Positions 50,012 through 60,500 of a stretch of 64,000 nt of DNA are shown here, in pieces (position 1 is the stretch's first letter; each line of letters begins with the position of its first letter). Origin of the DNA: Myxococcota bacterium (GTDB taxonomy: Bacteria; Myxococcota; B64-G9); assembly GCA_022710975.1 (NCBI GenBank), contig JAKLGA010000005.1, positions 310,001 through 374,000 of the forward strand, read 5' to 3'. Made by a program: the position numbers and the translations under genes. The notes under the pieces were generated by a model. It saw nothing but the letters and a program-made list of their open reading frames with translations. It ran no database searches and was not told the DNA's origin.

Positions 50012-51601
50012 ATGAAGCCGCTGCGATCCGTGCTGCCGCTCGCCCTGCTCGCCGCGCTCGCCTGCCTGCCGCTCGGCGCCTGCTCCGGAGGCGGCGGGGA
50101 GGGCGACGGGGGGCTCGACGCGCTGGACGGCGACGGGGACAACGACCCGGGTCCGCCGCCCTGCACCACCATCAACGACTGCCCGGTGCGCACGGTGTGC
50201 ATGGGCGGGCTGTGCCAGCCGGGCACCGCCTGCCTCGGCGACGGGGACTGCCCCGGCGGCAGCGTGTGCCTGCTGATGAAGGAGGTGTGCGTCCCGGAGA
50301 ACCCGTGCGCCACCGACGCGGACTGCACCTCGCAGGCCCTGCCGCACTGCCTGACCGCCAGCGGCCTGTGCGTGCGCTGCCTGGAGGCCGTCCACTGCGG
50401 CGATCCGGCCGCGGTGTTCTGCAACGACCAGTACGAGTGCGAGGCGGTCGGGCCGGACTGCTCCACGGACGCCGACTGCGCGGGCGATCCGGACGGCAAG
50501 CTCCACTGCGACCCGGCCCAGGGCAAGTGCGTCGTGTGTGCGAACGACACCCACTGCAACGGGCAGCACTGCACCCCGGACACCAGGGTGTGCGTCGAGT
50601 GCCTGAGCTCCGCCCACTGCGGGGTGAACCCCTTCCGCCAGTGCCTGCTGCCCGACAGCGTGTGCGTCGAGTGCCTGACGGACCAGGACTGCACGGGCGG
50701 CGAGCGCTGCAACCAGTCCAGCCACAACTGCACCGCGCTGGTGTGCGCCACCGACCAGGACTGCGCGGCCTCCCCCGACGGCATGTACTGCCTGCCGGCC
50801 ACGGGCGACTGCGTGCAGTGCAAGGATCACACCCACTGCGGGGCGCTGCAGTGGTGCCGGACGAACACCTGCCAGAGCGGCTGCCAGACCGACCAGGAGT
50901 GCGAGGACAAGGTGGCCAACACCAACCGCTGCACGGTCGCCACCGGGGCGTGCTACTGGGCCGAGTGCACGCTCGACGCGGACTGCGCCGGCAACCAGGA
51001 CGGCAGGACCCGCTGCAAGACCACGAGCGTGCCGAACAACCCGCCCCAGTACTCCTGCGTGCAGTGCACCGACGACGCGCACTGCTCCGAGAACCTGGTG
51101 TGCGACGACACCAGCGGCCAGTTCGTGTGCGAACCCCAGCCCTGCTACCAGTACGCGGACCCGGACGCGCCCTGCGAGCAGATCGACCCCTGCTACCGCT
51201 GCGACATGCACGACGGCCAGTGCAAGCCGCTCGGCACGGTCGACATGGCCTACGATCCCGCCGACCACTGCACCTACGACCCGGGCGATCCCGACGCGCG
51301 CGGCGGCTGCTGCCAGGGCTACTACTGCACCACGACCGAGGCCTGCGAGCGCAACCTGAACTGCCAGAGCGACCTCGACTGCGCGATCGACGCCTACTGC
51401 AACGACACCACGTACCAGTGCGAGGTGGCCTCCTGCTGCGTGCCCGCCTGCACCGGCGGCCAGCTGTGCGTGGGCGTGCGGCCGGACTGCTCCTGCCAGT
51501 CGAGCTGCCACGCGGCCGGCGACAGCTGCGACCCGTTCTCGCCCAACTGCTGCGAGGGCCTGCGCTGCTCCATGTTCTGGCCGATGTGCACCGCTGGGTA
51601 G
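50012..51601 (+). CDS. Cys-rich lipoprotein (paralogue pair, second member)
   Basis: The 529-residue product starts at ATG 50012 with GGGAGGG upstream. It has a clear lipobox (LGAC followed by SGGGG), an acidic linker, and repeated modules such as CTTINDCPVRTVC, CLGDGDCPGGSVC, CATDADCTSQ and CSTDADCAGDPDG, the same C-x(4)-DC scheme as the gene before it. The terminal part (SCHAAGDSCDPFSPNCCEG) resembles a knottin-like module. The chain has no hydrophobic segment after the signal. It is presumably an outer-membrane-attached surface protein. Function unknown. Confidence 0.75.
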   Translation: MKPLRSVLPLALLAALACLPLGACSGGGGEGDGGLDALDGDGDNDPGPPPCTTINDCPVRTVCMGGLCQPGTACLGDGDCPGGSVCLLMKEVCVPENPCATDADCTSQALPHCLTASGLCVRCLEAVHCGDPAAVFCNDQYECEAVGPDCSTDADCAGDPDGKLHCDPAQGKCVVCANDTHCNGQHCTPDTRVCVECLSSAHCGVNPFRQCLLPDSVCVECLTDQDCTGGERCNQSSHNCTALVCATDQDCAASPDGMYCLPATGDCVQCKDHTHCGALQWCRTNTCQSGCQTDQECEDKVANTNRCTVATGACYWAECTLDADCAGNQDGRTRCKTTSVPNNPPQYSCVQCTDDAHCSENLVCDDTSGQFVCEPQPCYQYADPDAPCEQIDPCYRCDMHDGQCKPLGTVDMAYDPADHCTYDPGDPDARGGCCQGYYCTTTEACERNLNCQSDLDCAIDAYCNDTTYQCEVASCCVPACTGGQLCVGVRPDCSCQSSCHAAGDSCDPFSPNCCEGLRCSMFWPMCTAG

Positions 51602-51644
51602 CCCTGTCCTCAGCGTGTACGACAATCGGGGTCCTGTCGGCTCG

Positions 51645-51685
51645 CCCCCCATCCATGCTCACTCGGCGCTCCGCGTGGATGGGGG
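51645..51685. repeat. Large palindromic hairpin, REP-like
   Basis: CCCCCCATCCATG (51645-51657) and CGTGGATGGGGG (51674-51685) pair almost perfectly around a 16-nt loop, 44 nt beyond the Cys-rich lipoprotein stop codon. There is no T-run. The shape is like a REP/BIME unit or an attenuator-type terminator. Confidence 0.5.
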
Positions 51686-51752
51686 CCCCCTCGCCGCCAC
51701 CCCTCTGCAATGCAGAGTCCGGCAACACTCCCTCGATGAATCCTTGCCCTCA

Positions 51753-51773
51753 CGCCGGCCCGCAGGGCCGGCG
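51753..51773. repeat. Second perfect palindrome in the same intergenic region
   Basis: CGCCGGCCC and GGGCCGGCG enclose a 3-nt GCA loop. Together with the hairpin at 51645 it fills much of the 223-nt gap before rqcH. It could be part of one repetitive element. Confidence 0.5.
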
Positions 51774-51824
51774 CCAATCCCTCCTCTCCTTGACACGCGC
51801 GGGGGCGCGGGGTCCCATGCGGCT

Positions 51825-53249
51825 GTGAGCCTCTCCATCCAGGAGCTCCGGGACGTGGTGGCCGAGCTCGCGGCGGTGCTGCCCGGGTCCCGCCTGGACA
51901 AGCTGCACGCGGTGCGGCCCGAGGTGCTGCAGCTCGTGCTCCAGCGCCGGGTGCTGATCCTGTCGCTCGAGCCCGGGGCGCTGCGCCTGCACCTGGTCGA
52001 GGAGCGCGCGCCCGGCCCGCCGAGCCCGCCGGCCTGGGTGATGAAGGCCCGGGCCGAGCTCCTCAACCTGCCGCTCGCCTCGCTCGAGCTCCTGGGCGAC
52101 GACCGCGTGGTGCGGCTCGCCTTCGAGGGCCGGCGCGGCCGCCGGGCGCTGGTGGCCGAGCTGTTCGGCCGGAGCGGCCGGCTGCTCCTGCTCGACGGCG
52201 AGGAGCGCGTGCTGTACCCGCTGCTCGGGGCCGGCCAGCGCGGGCAGCCCTACGCCCCGCCCGCGCGCGCCGCGCGGCCCGGCCCGCCGAGCCGCTTCCC
52301 GGCGCCCGAGCCCGGCGCGCTCGCCGTCAACCGGGCCGTGGAGGCCCACTACCGGGAGCTCCTGGCCGCGAGCGAGCTCGCCCGCGCCCGGCGGGAAGCC
52401 GCCCGGCCGCTGGCGGCGCGACGGGAGCGGGCCCGGCGCCGCGTCGGGGCCATCGAGGCCGATCTCGCGCGCATCGCCGGGGCCGACGGGCTCTCGCGCC
52501 AGGCCGAGGCCCTCAAGCACGGGCTGCAGCTCGTCCCGCGCGGCGCGGCGCGGGCGAGCCTGCCCGATCCCTTCGACCCCCAGGGCCCGCCGGTGGAGAT
52601 CGCGCTGGACCCGGCCGTGGAGCCCGTGGTCCACATGCAGCGGCTCTTCTCCCGCGCCCGGCGGCTGCGCCAGGCCCGCCCGAAGGTCGAGGCGCGCCTG
52701 CGAGAGGCCCGGGCCGAGCTCGAGTCTTGCGAGCGGGCCCTGCAGGCCATCGAGGCGGCCGCGGACGCCGGGGCGCTCGGCGCGCTCGCCCTGCCCGGGG
52801 CCGGCGCCGCGGCGCGGCCCTCACCCGCGCCGCGCGCGCGCGGGCCGGCCCGGCGACAGCCCTTCAAGCGCTACCTGTCCGCCGCGGGGCGGGAGATCCT
52901 GGTGGGCCGCTCCGGCCGCGACAACCACGCCCTCTCGTTCCAGGTGGCCCGCGGCAGCGACCTGTGGCTGCACACCCGGGACGCGGCCGGCGCCCACGTG
53001 GTCGTGCGCCTGGCGCGGGACGAGGAGCTGGACGAGGCCAGCCTGCTGGACGCGGCCACGCTGGCGGTGCATCACAGCCCGCTCCGGGACGCGGCCAAGG
53101 CCGAGGTCACCTACACCCTGGCCAAGCACGTCCACCCCATCAAGGGCGCCCCGCCCGGGCTGGTGTCCGTGGCCCGCGGCAAGACCCTCCTGGTGCGCAT
53201 GGACCCGGCCCGCCTGGCCCGCCTGGAGCGCACCCGTCCAGAGACATAA
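51825..53249 (+). CDS. rqcH: NFACT-family protein, probable RqcH (ribosome quality control)
   Basis: The 474-residue product uses GTG 51825, which sits just before the conserved N-terminal helix (SLSIQELRDVVAELAAVLPG). NFACT-N covers about 1-200 and contains GDDRVVRLAF, matching the catalytic Asp-Arg of RqcH. A coiled coil (about 180-330) with RARREAARPLAARRERARRR follows. NFACT-R is at the C-terminus with DLWLHTRDAAGAHVVVRL and HHSPLRDAAKAEVTYTLAKHV. RqcH adds Ala tails to nascent chains on stalled 50S subunits. Length is about 80 residues shorter than the Bacillus protein, mainly in the coiled coil. It is preceded by the palindromic region and followed by a promoter for ftsK. Confidence 0.78.
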   Translation: MSLSIQELRDVVAELAAVLPGSRLDKLHAVRPEVLQLVLQRRVLILSLEPGALRLHLVEERAPGPPSPPAWVMKARAELLNLPLASLELLGDDRVVRLAFEGRRGRRALVAELFGRSGRLLLLDGEERVLYPLLGAGQRGQPYAPPARAARPGPPSRFPAPEPGALAVNRAVEAHYRELLAASELARARREAARPLAARRERARRRVGAIEADLARIAGADGLSRQAEALKHGLQLVPRGAARASLPDPFDPQGPPVEIALDPAVEPVVHMQRLFSRARRLRQARPKVEARLREARAELESCERALQAIEAAADAGALGALALPGAGAAARPSPAPRARGPARRQPFKRYLSAAGREILVGRSGRDNHALSFQVARGSDLWLHTRDAAGAHVVVRLARDEELDEASLLDAATLAVHHSPLRDAAKAEVTYTLAKHVHPIKGAPPGLVSVARGKTLLVRMDPARLARLERTRPET

Positions 53250-53336
53250 CGGCTCGTAGAATATTGGTTTTCGTGGGCCTGGCACCCCCCGCGAGGGCGA
53301 CCTCCGTCCCCGATGTGGGATAATGTGGTCATTTTT

Positions 53337-53365
53337 TTGACAGGTTTGAAATAGCCATTTACCAT
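53337..53365 (+). promoter_or_regulatory. Sigma-70 promoter for ftsK
   Basis: TTGACA (53337-53342) and TACCAT (53360-53365) are separated by 17 nt, in an unusually AT-rich stretch. The predicted start near 53372 gives a leader of about 58 nt before the ATG at 53430. Confidence 0.7.
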
Positions 53366-53429
53366 TGGGCGCATACAGGAAGGATCCCAAGTGAATTCTC
53401 GAGGGATCCAAGGCGCGAGGAAGGAAACC

Positions 53430-56318
53430 ATGGCCCACAACAGGCGCATCGCTCCGAAGAAGGTCGAGAAGAAGGCCGAGGGCAAGGCGGTCGGTGGCGA
53501 CAGGCGGCACGAGGTGGCGGGTGTCATCTTCTCCCTGGCCGCCGGCATCGTCCTGCTGTCGCTCGCCTCCTACGACCCGGCCGATCCCATCTTCCAGGGC
53601 GCGGGCCAGAAGGCCCACAACCTGGTGGGGCTGGTGGGCGCCTACCTGGCCGACGGGCTGCTGTTCTGCCTGGGCGTCGGCGCCTTCCTGATCGTGGGGG
53701 CGCTGGCCTACGTGGCCGGGGCGGCCTTCACCCGCGGCGGCCTGGCCTTCCGCGCCCGCAAGGTGGTCGGCTACACCTCCCTGGTGATCTGCGCCGCGGC
53801 GCTGGCCCACATCCTGCTCGAGGGGCGGCCCGTGCTGGGGCACGCCCCGGGCGGGCTGCTGGGCGAGGTGGCGGGCGGGTTGTGCGTCTCGCTGCTGGCC
53901 GGCGCCGGCTCCGTCGTGGTGCTGAGCGCGGGCGCGCTGCTCGCCCTCATCTCCGCCACCGGCCTCAGCCTGACCCGGACCGGGCGGTGGCTGGGCCGGG
54001 GCCTGGCCTTGGCCGGCCGGGCCGCGGGCAGGGCGCTGTGCTTCAGCGGGCGCCACGCCGGGCGGGCGCTGGCCGCGGCCGGGCTGGCCATGGGCCGCTG
54101 GCTGCGCGAGCAGACCCGGGAGTTCATCCGCGCGCTGCGCGAGCGGCCCGAGCCGGCGTTGGCCCACGCCTCCCCGGAGGCCGGGCCGGTGTCCGCGCCG
54201 CAGTTCTCCGAGCCGATCCTCGAGGCCGCGATCGTGCCGGCCCGCGCCGGGCGGAGCCGCATGCGCGGCCTGCTGGCGCCGCCGATGAGCGACCCGCCCC
54301 CGCTCGGCCGCCGCGAGCCGGCGGTGGTCACCTCGGAGCCGCCGCCCGCGTCCGAGCCCACCTTCGAGCCGGACGAGCCCGGACCGGTCCAGGCCTCCCC
54401 CGAGCCCCGGGCCGAGCCGGCGCCCCTGCCCGCGCCGCCGGCCGCGACCCGCGAGGCGGCCCGGCGCATGCCCGAGATCGTCATCCCGCGCCCGGACGAC
54501 GGCCGGGAGGAGGCCGCGGCGGTGCGCGAGGCCCGCGAGGAGCCGAAGCCCCCGCCCTCCCCGGACTACCGCAACTTCCAGCTCCCCTCGATCGACTTCC
54601 TGCAGGTCGGGGTCCAGGAGGAGACGGTCATCGACGAGGCCCAGCTGCACGAGTACGCCCGGCGGCTGGAGGCCAAGCTCAAGGACTACGGCATCGACGG
54701 CTGCGTGACCAAGATCATGCCGGGCCCCGTGGTGACCATGTACGAGTACGCCCCGGGCCCGGGCATCAAGGTGTCCAAGATCTCCAGCCTGAGCCAGGAT
54801 CTCGCGCTGGCGCTCGAGGCCTTCAGCGTGCGCATCATCGCCCCCATCCCTGGGCGCGCCGTGGTGGGCATCGAGGTGTCCAACAAGACCCGCAAGACGG
54901 TCTACGCGCGCGAGATCGTCGAGCACCCGGCCTTCGTCAAGAGCAAGTCCAAGCTCACCCTGGTGCTGGGCAAGAACATCGAGGGCGCCCCCTTCGTGAC
55001 CGATCTGAACAAGATGCCCCACCTGCTGGTGGCCGGCGCCACCGGCACCGGCAAGAGCGTGGCGCTCAACACCATGATCGCTTCCATCCTGTACAAGGCC
55101 ACGCCCGAGGACGTGCGCTTCATCATGGTGGATCCCAAGGTGCTCGAGCTGTCGCTGTACGAGGGCATCCCCCACCTGTTGCTGCCGGTGGTCACCGACC
55201 CGCGCAAGGCCCAGGCCGCCCTGCAGTGGGCGGTCAACGAGATGGAGCGCCGCATCCGCGTCCTGCACGCGGCCGGGGTGCGCAACCTGGACGCCTACAA
55301 CGCCAAGGTGGAGAAGCTGAAGGCGGGCCAGGCCGCGGCGGAGGCAGAGGCCGCGGTCCAGGCGGACGAAGGGGACGAAGGGGACGGGCCGGAGGCCTCC
55401 GCGGAGGCCGTGCAGGAGCAGGCCGTGCCGCCCGAGGCCGCCCTGCCCGAGACTGCTCCGGCCGAGGCCGCCCCGGCCGAGGCCGCCCCGGCCGAGGCCG
55501 CCCCGGCCCCGCTGGGCATGGCCGCGCCCGGCGTGCCGCGCTCCAAGAAGATCCTGGTCATCGACCGCACCGCCGCCCACCCGGAGGACGAGCTGCAGGT
55601 CATCGAGGTGAAGCCCGGCCAGGAAGACGGCGCCCCGGCCGAGGGCCCGCGCTGGGACAAGCTGCCCCACGTGGTGATCGTGATCGACGAGCTGGCCGAC
55701 CTGATGATGACCGCCAGCCGCGAGGTGGAGACCAACATCGCCCGCATCGCCCAGAAGGCCCGCGCGGCCGGCATCCACCTGATCGTGGCCACCCAGCGCC
55801 CGTCGGTGAACGTGATCACCGGCCTCATCAAGGCCAACCTGCCCGCGCGCATCTCCTTCCGGGTGGCCTCCAAGGTGGACGCGCGCACCATCCTGGACGC
55901 GAACGGCTCCGAGTCGCTGCTGGGCAACGGCGACATGCTGTTCCACCCGCCCACCACCTCCGAGCTGATCCGGGTGCACGGCGCGCTGATCACCGAGGAC
56001 GAGATCGAGAAGCTGGTGACGCACCTGCGCAAGCAGGGCGAGCCCGTCTACGACGAGAGCATCCTGGCCTCGGCCGAGGAGGGCGAGGAGGGCGAGGGCG
56101 CCGCCGAGGAGGAGGACCACGACGAGATGTACGACCTGGCCGTCCAGATCGTGTCCGAGCTGGGCCAGGCCTCCACCTCCATGGTCCAGCGCAAGCTGCG
56201 CATCGGCTACAACCGCGCCGCCCGCCTGATCGAGCGCATGGAGCGCGAGGGCATCGTCGGCCCGGCCGACGGCGCCCGCCCGCGCGAGGTCCTCATCCAC
56301 AACCCGATGCCGACCTGA
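53430..56318 (+). CDS. ftsK: FtsK/SpoIIIE DNA translocase with a long insert in the motor domain
   Basis: The 962-residue product starts at ATG 53430, after AGGAAGG. The N-terminal 200 residues hold four to five hydrophobic segments, followed by a Pro-rich linker. The motor has Walker A GATGTGKSVALNTM (about residue 536), VRFIMVDPKVLELSLYEGIPHLL and Walker B HVVIVIDELADLMM (about residue 748), ATQRPSVNVITGLIKANLP and the SESLLGNGDMLFHPP loop. The C-terminal gamma winged-helix domain (YDLAVQIVSELGQASTSMVQRKLRIGYNRAARLIERM) reads KOPS. Between NAKVEKLK and the Walker B strand lies about 110 residues of Ala/Glu/Pro-rich sequence with P-A-E-A-A repeats, where typical FtsK has only a few residues. 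It moves chromosome ends to the septum during division. Confidence 0.93.
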   Translation: MAHNRRIAPKKVEKKAEGKAVGGDRRHEVAGVIFSLAAGIVLLSLASYDPADPIFQGAGQKAHNLVGLVGAYLADGLLFCLGVGAFLIVGALAYVAGAAFTRGGLAFRARKVVGYTSLVICAAALAHILLEGRPVLGHAPGGLLGEVAGGLCVSLLAGAGSVVVLSAGALLALISATGLSLTRTGRWLGRGLALAGRAAGRALCFSGRHAGRALAAAGLAMGRWLREQTREFIRALRERPEPALAHASPEAGPVSAPQFSEPILEAAIVPARAGRSRMRGLLAPPMSDPPPLGRREPAVVTSEPPPASEPTFEPDEPGPVQASPEPRAEPAPLPAPPAATREAARRMPEIVIPRPDDGREEAAAVREAREEPKPPPSPDYRNFQLPSIDFLQVGVQEETVIDEAQLHEYARRLEAKLKDYGIDGCVTKIMPGPVVTMYEYAPGPGIKVSKISSLSQDLALALEAFSVRIIAPIPGRAVVGIEVSNKTRKTVYAREIVEHPAFVKSKSKLTLVLGKNIEGAPFVTDLNKMPHLLVAGATGTGKSVALNTMIASILYKATPEDVRFIMVDPKVLELSLYEGIPHLLLPVVTDPRKAQAALQWAVNEMERRIRVLHAAGVRNLDAYNAKVEKLKAGQAAAEAEAAVQADEGDEGDGPEASAEAVQEQAVPPEAALPETAPAEAAPAEAAPAEAAPAPLGMAAPGVPRSKKILVIDRTAAHPEDELQVIEVKPGQEDGAPAEGPRWDKLPHVVIVIDELADLMMTASREVETNIARIAQKARAAGIHLIVATQRPSVNVITGLIKANLPARISFRVASKVDARTILDANGSESLLGNGDMLFHPPTTSELIRVHGALITEDEIEKLVTHLRKQGEPVYDESILASAEEGEEGEGAAEEEDHDEMYDLAVQIVSELGQASTSMVQRKLRIGYNRAARLIERMEREGIVGPADGARPREVLIHNPMPT

Positions 56319-56477
56319 GCCCCGGCCCACCCGCCGTGACCGGTCCGTGACCCGGCCGTGACACGCCGCGCCCCGTGATTCCGGGGGCTTGCTCCATTCT
56401 CCGGGCGTCCTTGCCACCATCAGCCGGCCGCGGGTTACACCCCTCGGAACCGGGGCGGGAGAAAAGCGAGCGGTGCC

Positions 56478-57512
56478 TTGACGCACGAGGAACACGCAGG
56501 CCTCCGGCCCGGGCCGGTGCGGCGCTGGCGGCCCGCCCCCTGGCTGGCGCTGGCGCTCCTGGCCGCGACCCCGGCGGCCCGGGCCGAGGAGGCCGTGGCC
56601 GCCGAGCCGGCCGCGCAGTCCGAGGACCGGGCCATGTGGCGGGGCTCGTTCCTGAGCTACCGCAACTCGGTCAGCCTGAACTCCTTCGATCGGGGCGCCG
56701 AGCTGACCTACGACCCGAGCTACCTGATGGGCCTCGAGCTGGGTCCCCGCCTGTGGTTCGGCGACGCGCTGTACGTGCGCGCCAGCCTGGCCATGCAGGT
56801 GGAGCTCACCACGGCGGACGACACCACCTACCAGCACGAGCTGGTGCTCGGCGATCTGGCCGTGGTGGCCGGCCTGTCGAAGATCCTCACCCTCCCCCTG
56901 GTCGGGGTGGACGTCAGCTTCGACCTGGTGCTGACCACCCCCACCAGCAAGCTGTCCCAGGCCCGCAGCCTGCGGGTGGGCTTCGGCCCCGGGCTGCGCC
57001 TGTCGCGCTCCTTCGACCTGCTGGCGGGCCTCGAGGTCGGCTACACGCTGCGCTTCAACGGCAACCTGCACCGCTACACCACCTCCACCTCCGAGACGGC
57101 CAGCATCGTCGGCTGCACGGCCACCGACGGCTCCTGCGACCCCTTCCGCAACTCGGGGCTGCGCAACAGCCAGCTCCGGGTGGTGAACAGCCTGGACCTC
57201 AGCCTGGCCTTCCTGTCCTGGCTGCGCCTGGAGCTGGCCTACGGGCTGGTGCTCGACTGGACCTACCCGTTCGACGACGATGGGGGCAGCCGGCAGCAGC
57301 GCCACGGCTCGCAGTTCGACGCCGCGCTCGCCTTCCAGGCCCTGCCGTCCCTGGGCGTCGCGCTCGGCCTCAGCACCGTCAGCCCCCAGCTCGCGCCCGA
57401 CGCGTCCTACTACAACCCGTTCTACAACCGCTACTCGCTGGTCTACCTGGACCTGCGCCTGGACTTCGGTGGGCTCGTCGAGCAGCTCACCCGAGAAGAC
57501 GGAGAGGACTGA
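56478..57512 (+). CDS. Outer-membrane beta-barrel protein, partner of the downstream metzincin
   Basis: The 344-residue product starts at TTG 56478; the next in-frame ATG lies after the signal peptide, so TTG is the best start. After a basic stretch (RRWRPAPW) a signal peptide ends AARAEE. The mature part is made of amphipathic strands with aromatic ends (WRGSFLSYRNSVSLNSF, LWFGDALYVRASLAMQVEL), ending NRYSLVYLDLRLDFG before a short acidic tail. This suits a 10- to 14-stranded barrel. One nucleotide separates its stop from the next ATG, so it is co-translated with the protease and probably exports, anchors or senses it (inference). Confidence 0.6.
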   Translation: MTHEEHAGLRPGPVRRWRPAPWLALALLAATPAARAEEAVAAEPAAQSEDRAMWRGSFLSYRNSVSLNSFDRGAELTYDPSYLMGLELGPRLWFGDALYVRASLAMQVELTTADDTTYQHELVLGDLAVVAGLSKILTLPLVGVDVSFDLVLTTPTSKLSQARSLRVGFGPGLRLSRSFDLLAGLEVGYTLRFNGNLHRYTTSTSETASIVGCTATDGSCDPFRNSGLRNSQLRVVNSLDLSLAFLSWLRLELAYGLVLDWTYPFDDDGGSRQQRHGSQFDAALAFQALPSLGVALGLSTVSPQLAPDASYYNPFYNRYSLVYLDLRLDFGGLVEQLTREDGED

Positions 57513-57513
57513 C

Positions 57514-60500
57514 ATGAAGCCACACTGCCTGCGCTGGACGCTCGCCGCCGCCCTGCTCCTGCCGGCCTGCGCCGAGCAGCTCCCGCCCGTGAACCGGGTC
57601 CAGCCGTACGCCCTGGAGAAGCGCTACTTCGTGGGCGAGGACCTGCAGGACGCGGCCGACAACCCCGAGTTCTGGACCCAGGGCACGCTCATCGACGTCG
57701 GCTACGGCGCGGCCCAGGACGGCCTGTTCACCTCCACCTACGCCCAGCCCATGGCGCGCATCCGCTGGGAGATCACCGAGAACCTGCTGCTCGGCCGCCT
57801 GGCCTACGAGCGCATCCAGGACTCCGACGGCAAGGGGGCCGGCCGGGCCACCAACGACGGGGTGATCGTGGTGGCCTTCCCCGTCGAGAGCCACTTCGAC
57901 ATCGTGCGCGCCTACAACCCCACCACCGGCGAGCAGCTCAACGTGCTCGAGGAGAACAGCTCCGACCGGCCGTGGTACGAGCGCGAGTACATGCGGGTGG
58001 ACTGGTCGCGCAACATGAACACCGACTCCTACGACTTCGACACGCTGTCGATGCTGGGCGTCTACGGCGGGGTGACCTACGAGTCGCTGGACTACGACGT
58101 GACCGACCCCGGGGATCCCGACGCCCCCGTGCTGGATCTGGAGAACGGCTACTTCGACGTGACCAACAAGGCCTTCGCCACGCCGCAGCTGGTCGATCTG
58201 GCCTACCTGGGCTGGGGCATCGACAGCTTCCCGGCCTGCTTCCTGGAGGCGGACTTCACCGGCGGCTCGGCGCCGGCGGGCAGCTGCAACCCGGTGGAGC
58301 TGACCATCCGCCAGTCGTTCCGCCGCGTGGACGAGGGCGACTTCGAGCCGATCCACTGGGACGGGCAGCGCTTCCAGTCCTTCGGCGGCTTCACCACCGA
58401 CCGCTACGGCTTCGCCCGCAACTACGGCATGGCCGACGCCCTGTGGTACCGCTTCCTGAACCACCACCGCATCTGGGAGCGCTCGCACTACTACCAGGAT
58501 CCCGAGGCCATGACCGGCCCCGTGGCCTGCAACACGCCCGAGACCACCGGCTTCGGCGACGACCCCAACCGCGACGAGGACGCCGACGGCACCGCGGACG
58601 AGTGCGCCGCGGCCGGGGCGGGCTCGCGCTGCGACATCTTCCGCCAGCGCTGCACCCTGCCCTACGCCCAGCGCGAGGTCCGCGCGCTGGCCTGGTACTA
58701 CTCCGATGGCTCCGACCCCTTCTACTTCGAGCCCACCCGCGAGGCCGCCCACCAGTGGGACGTGGCCCTGCGCCAGGCCGTGGTCACCGCCCGCTACGTG
58801 GAGTGCCAGCGCACGGGCGGCCAGGGCTGCGCCGGGAGCTACCCGGTGCCGACCGGCCAGCAGGTGGAGAACGAGGACGCCCTCAACCTGGCACGCGAGG
58901 TGGACGACTGCCGCGCCCGCCTGTCCGCCTCCGCCGAGGACTGCCAGGCGCTGGCCGACAGCCTGGGCTCGGCCCGCGGCTACAGCCCGGCGGTGGTGGC
59001 GCTGGCGAAGATGCCCGAGATGGTGGTGCTGTGCCACAGCCCGGTGGAGGCCGCGGATCCCGAGGTCTGCGGCGGCCCGGCGGACCGCCTGCCCCCGGGC
59101 CTGACGGCGGCCGAGTGCGCGGAGGCCCGCGAGGGGGGCGACGAGCTCACCCAGCAGCTCTGCGCCCAGGCCCGCCACGCGCGGCGCGGCGATCTGCGCT
59201 ACCACCAGATCAACGTGATCCCCGAGCCGCAGACCCCCTCGCCCTGGGGCATCATGGTGGACTCCATCGACCCCGTCAGCGGCATGAGCGTGGCGGCCAG
59301 CATCAACGTGTGGTCCTACATCAACGACCTCATCAGCCAGCTCACCCTGGACCAGATCCGCTACCTCAAGGGCGAGCTGCGCTCGGTCGACGTGACCGAG
59401 GGCCGGTTCATCGAGGACTGGGCCCAGGCGGCCCAGTCCGCCGGCAGCCACGGCGTGCTGCCCAAGCTCAGCCGCGCGGAGCTCAACCAGCTCGTGGCCG
59501 AGTTCAGCGGCGGCACGCCCGAGCAGGTCGAGCGCGGCGTGGGCGGCCTGCCGGACCAGGTGCAGCAGGAGGTCCGCAGCGCCAACCACGACATCCGCGC
59601 CGTGCGCGCGACGGTGGACGCCCCCTCGACCCACAAGGCCGTCTACGCCTCCCGGCTCCGGGCCGCCCAGGGCACGGAGTTCGAGGCCGCCCTGATGACG
59701 CCCATGCTCCAGGCGCTGACCGGCACGCTGGGGCTGCCGCTGAGCGACGCGGTGATGAACCTGGCCTCCCCGCTGCGCGGCGCCAACCCCGCCATGCAGC
59801 GCGAGTTCAGGCAGGCCAAGGAGGAGGCGCTGGCCAGGCGCGGCGCCTGCATCCTGCACCCGGACGAGTCCATCGCCCCGGTGTCCCTGCCCGGGCTGGC
59901 GGACGTGCTCGAGGCCAAGTTCGAGCGCTTCAACCCGGCCGATCCCCGGGCGGTCCAGCAGGTGCGGGCCGAGCGCATGCGCCAGTACGTGGCCCGCCGC
60001 ATGCACATGTCCGTCATCGCCCACGAGATGGGCCACTCGGTCGGCCTGCGGCACAACTTCGTGTCCTCGTCCGACGCGCTCGACTACCGCCCGCAGTACT
60101 GGCAGCTGCGCACGCGCAACGGCCAGGTGACCACGCCCTGCCAGGACCTCACCGCCGACGGCGACAGCTGCGTGGGCCCGCGCTACTTCGATCCGGTCAC
60201 CGCCGAGGAGCGCAACAACCTGATCTGGATGTGGATGCACTCCTCCATCATGGAGTACCCGGGCGACATCACCCAGGACATGCTGGGCCTGGGGGTGTAC
60301 GACTTCGCCGCGGTGCGCATGCTGTACGGCGACGCGGCCCCGGTGCACGCCGACCCGAGCTTCAACGCCGGCACCGCCCGCGGCGCCGCCATGCTGGACA
60401 AGATGGACTCCTTCGGCGGCATCCTGGGCATCCAGCCCACCTGGGGCGGCGAGAACTACCACTACTCGGAGATGCAGAACCGCCTGGAGCTCATCCGCGA

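Noticed and set aside
53391-53430. GTG at 53391 as an upstream start for ftsK.
   Set aside because: It has no ribosome-binding site, while the ATG at 53430 is preceded by AGGAAGG at good spacing.
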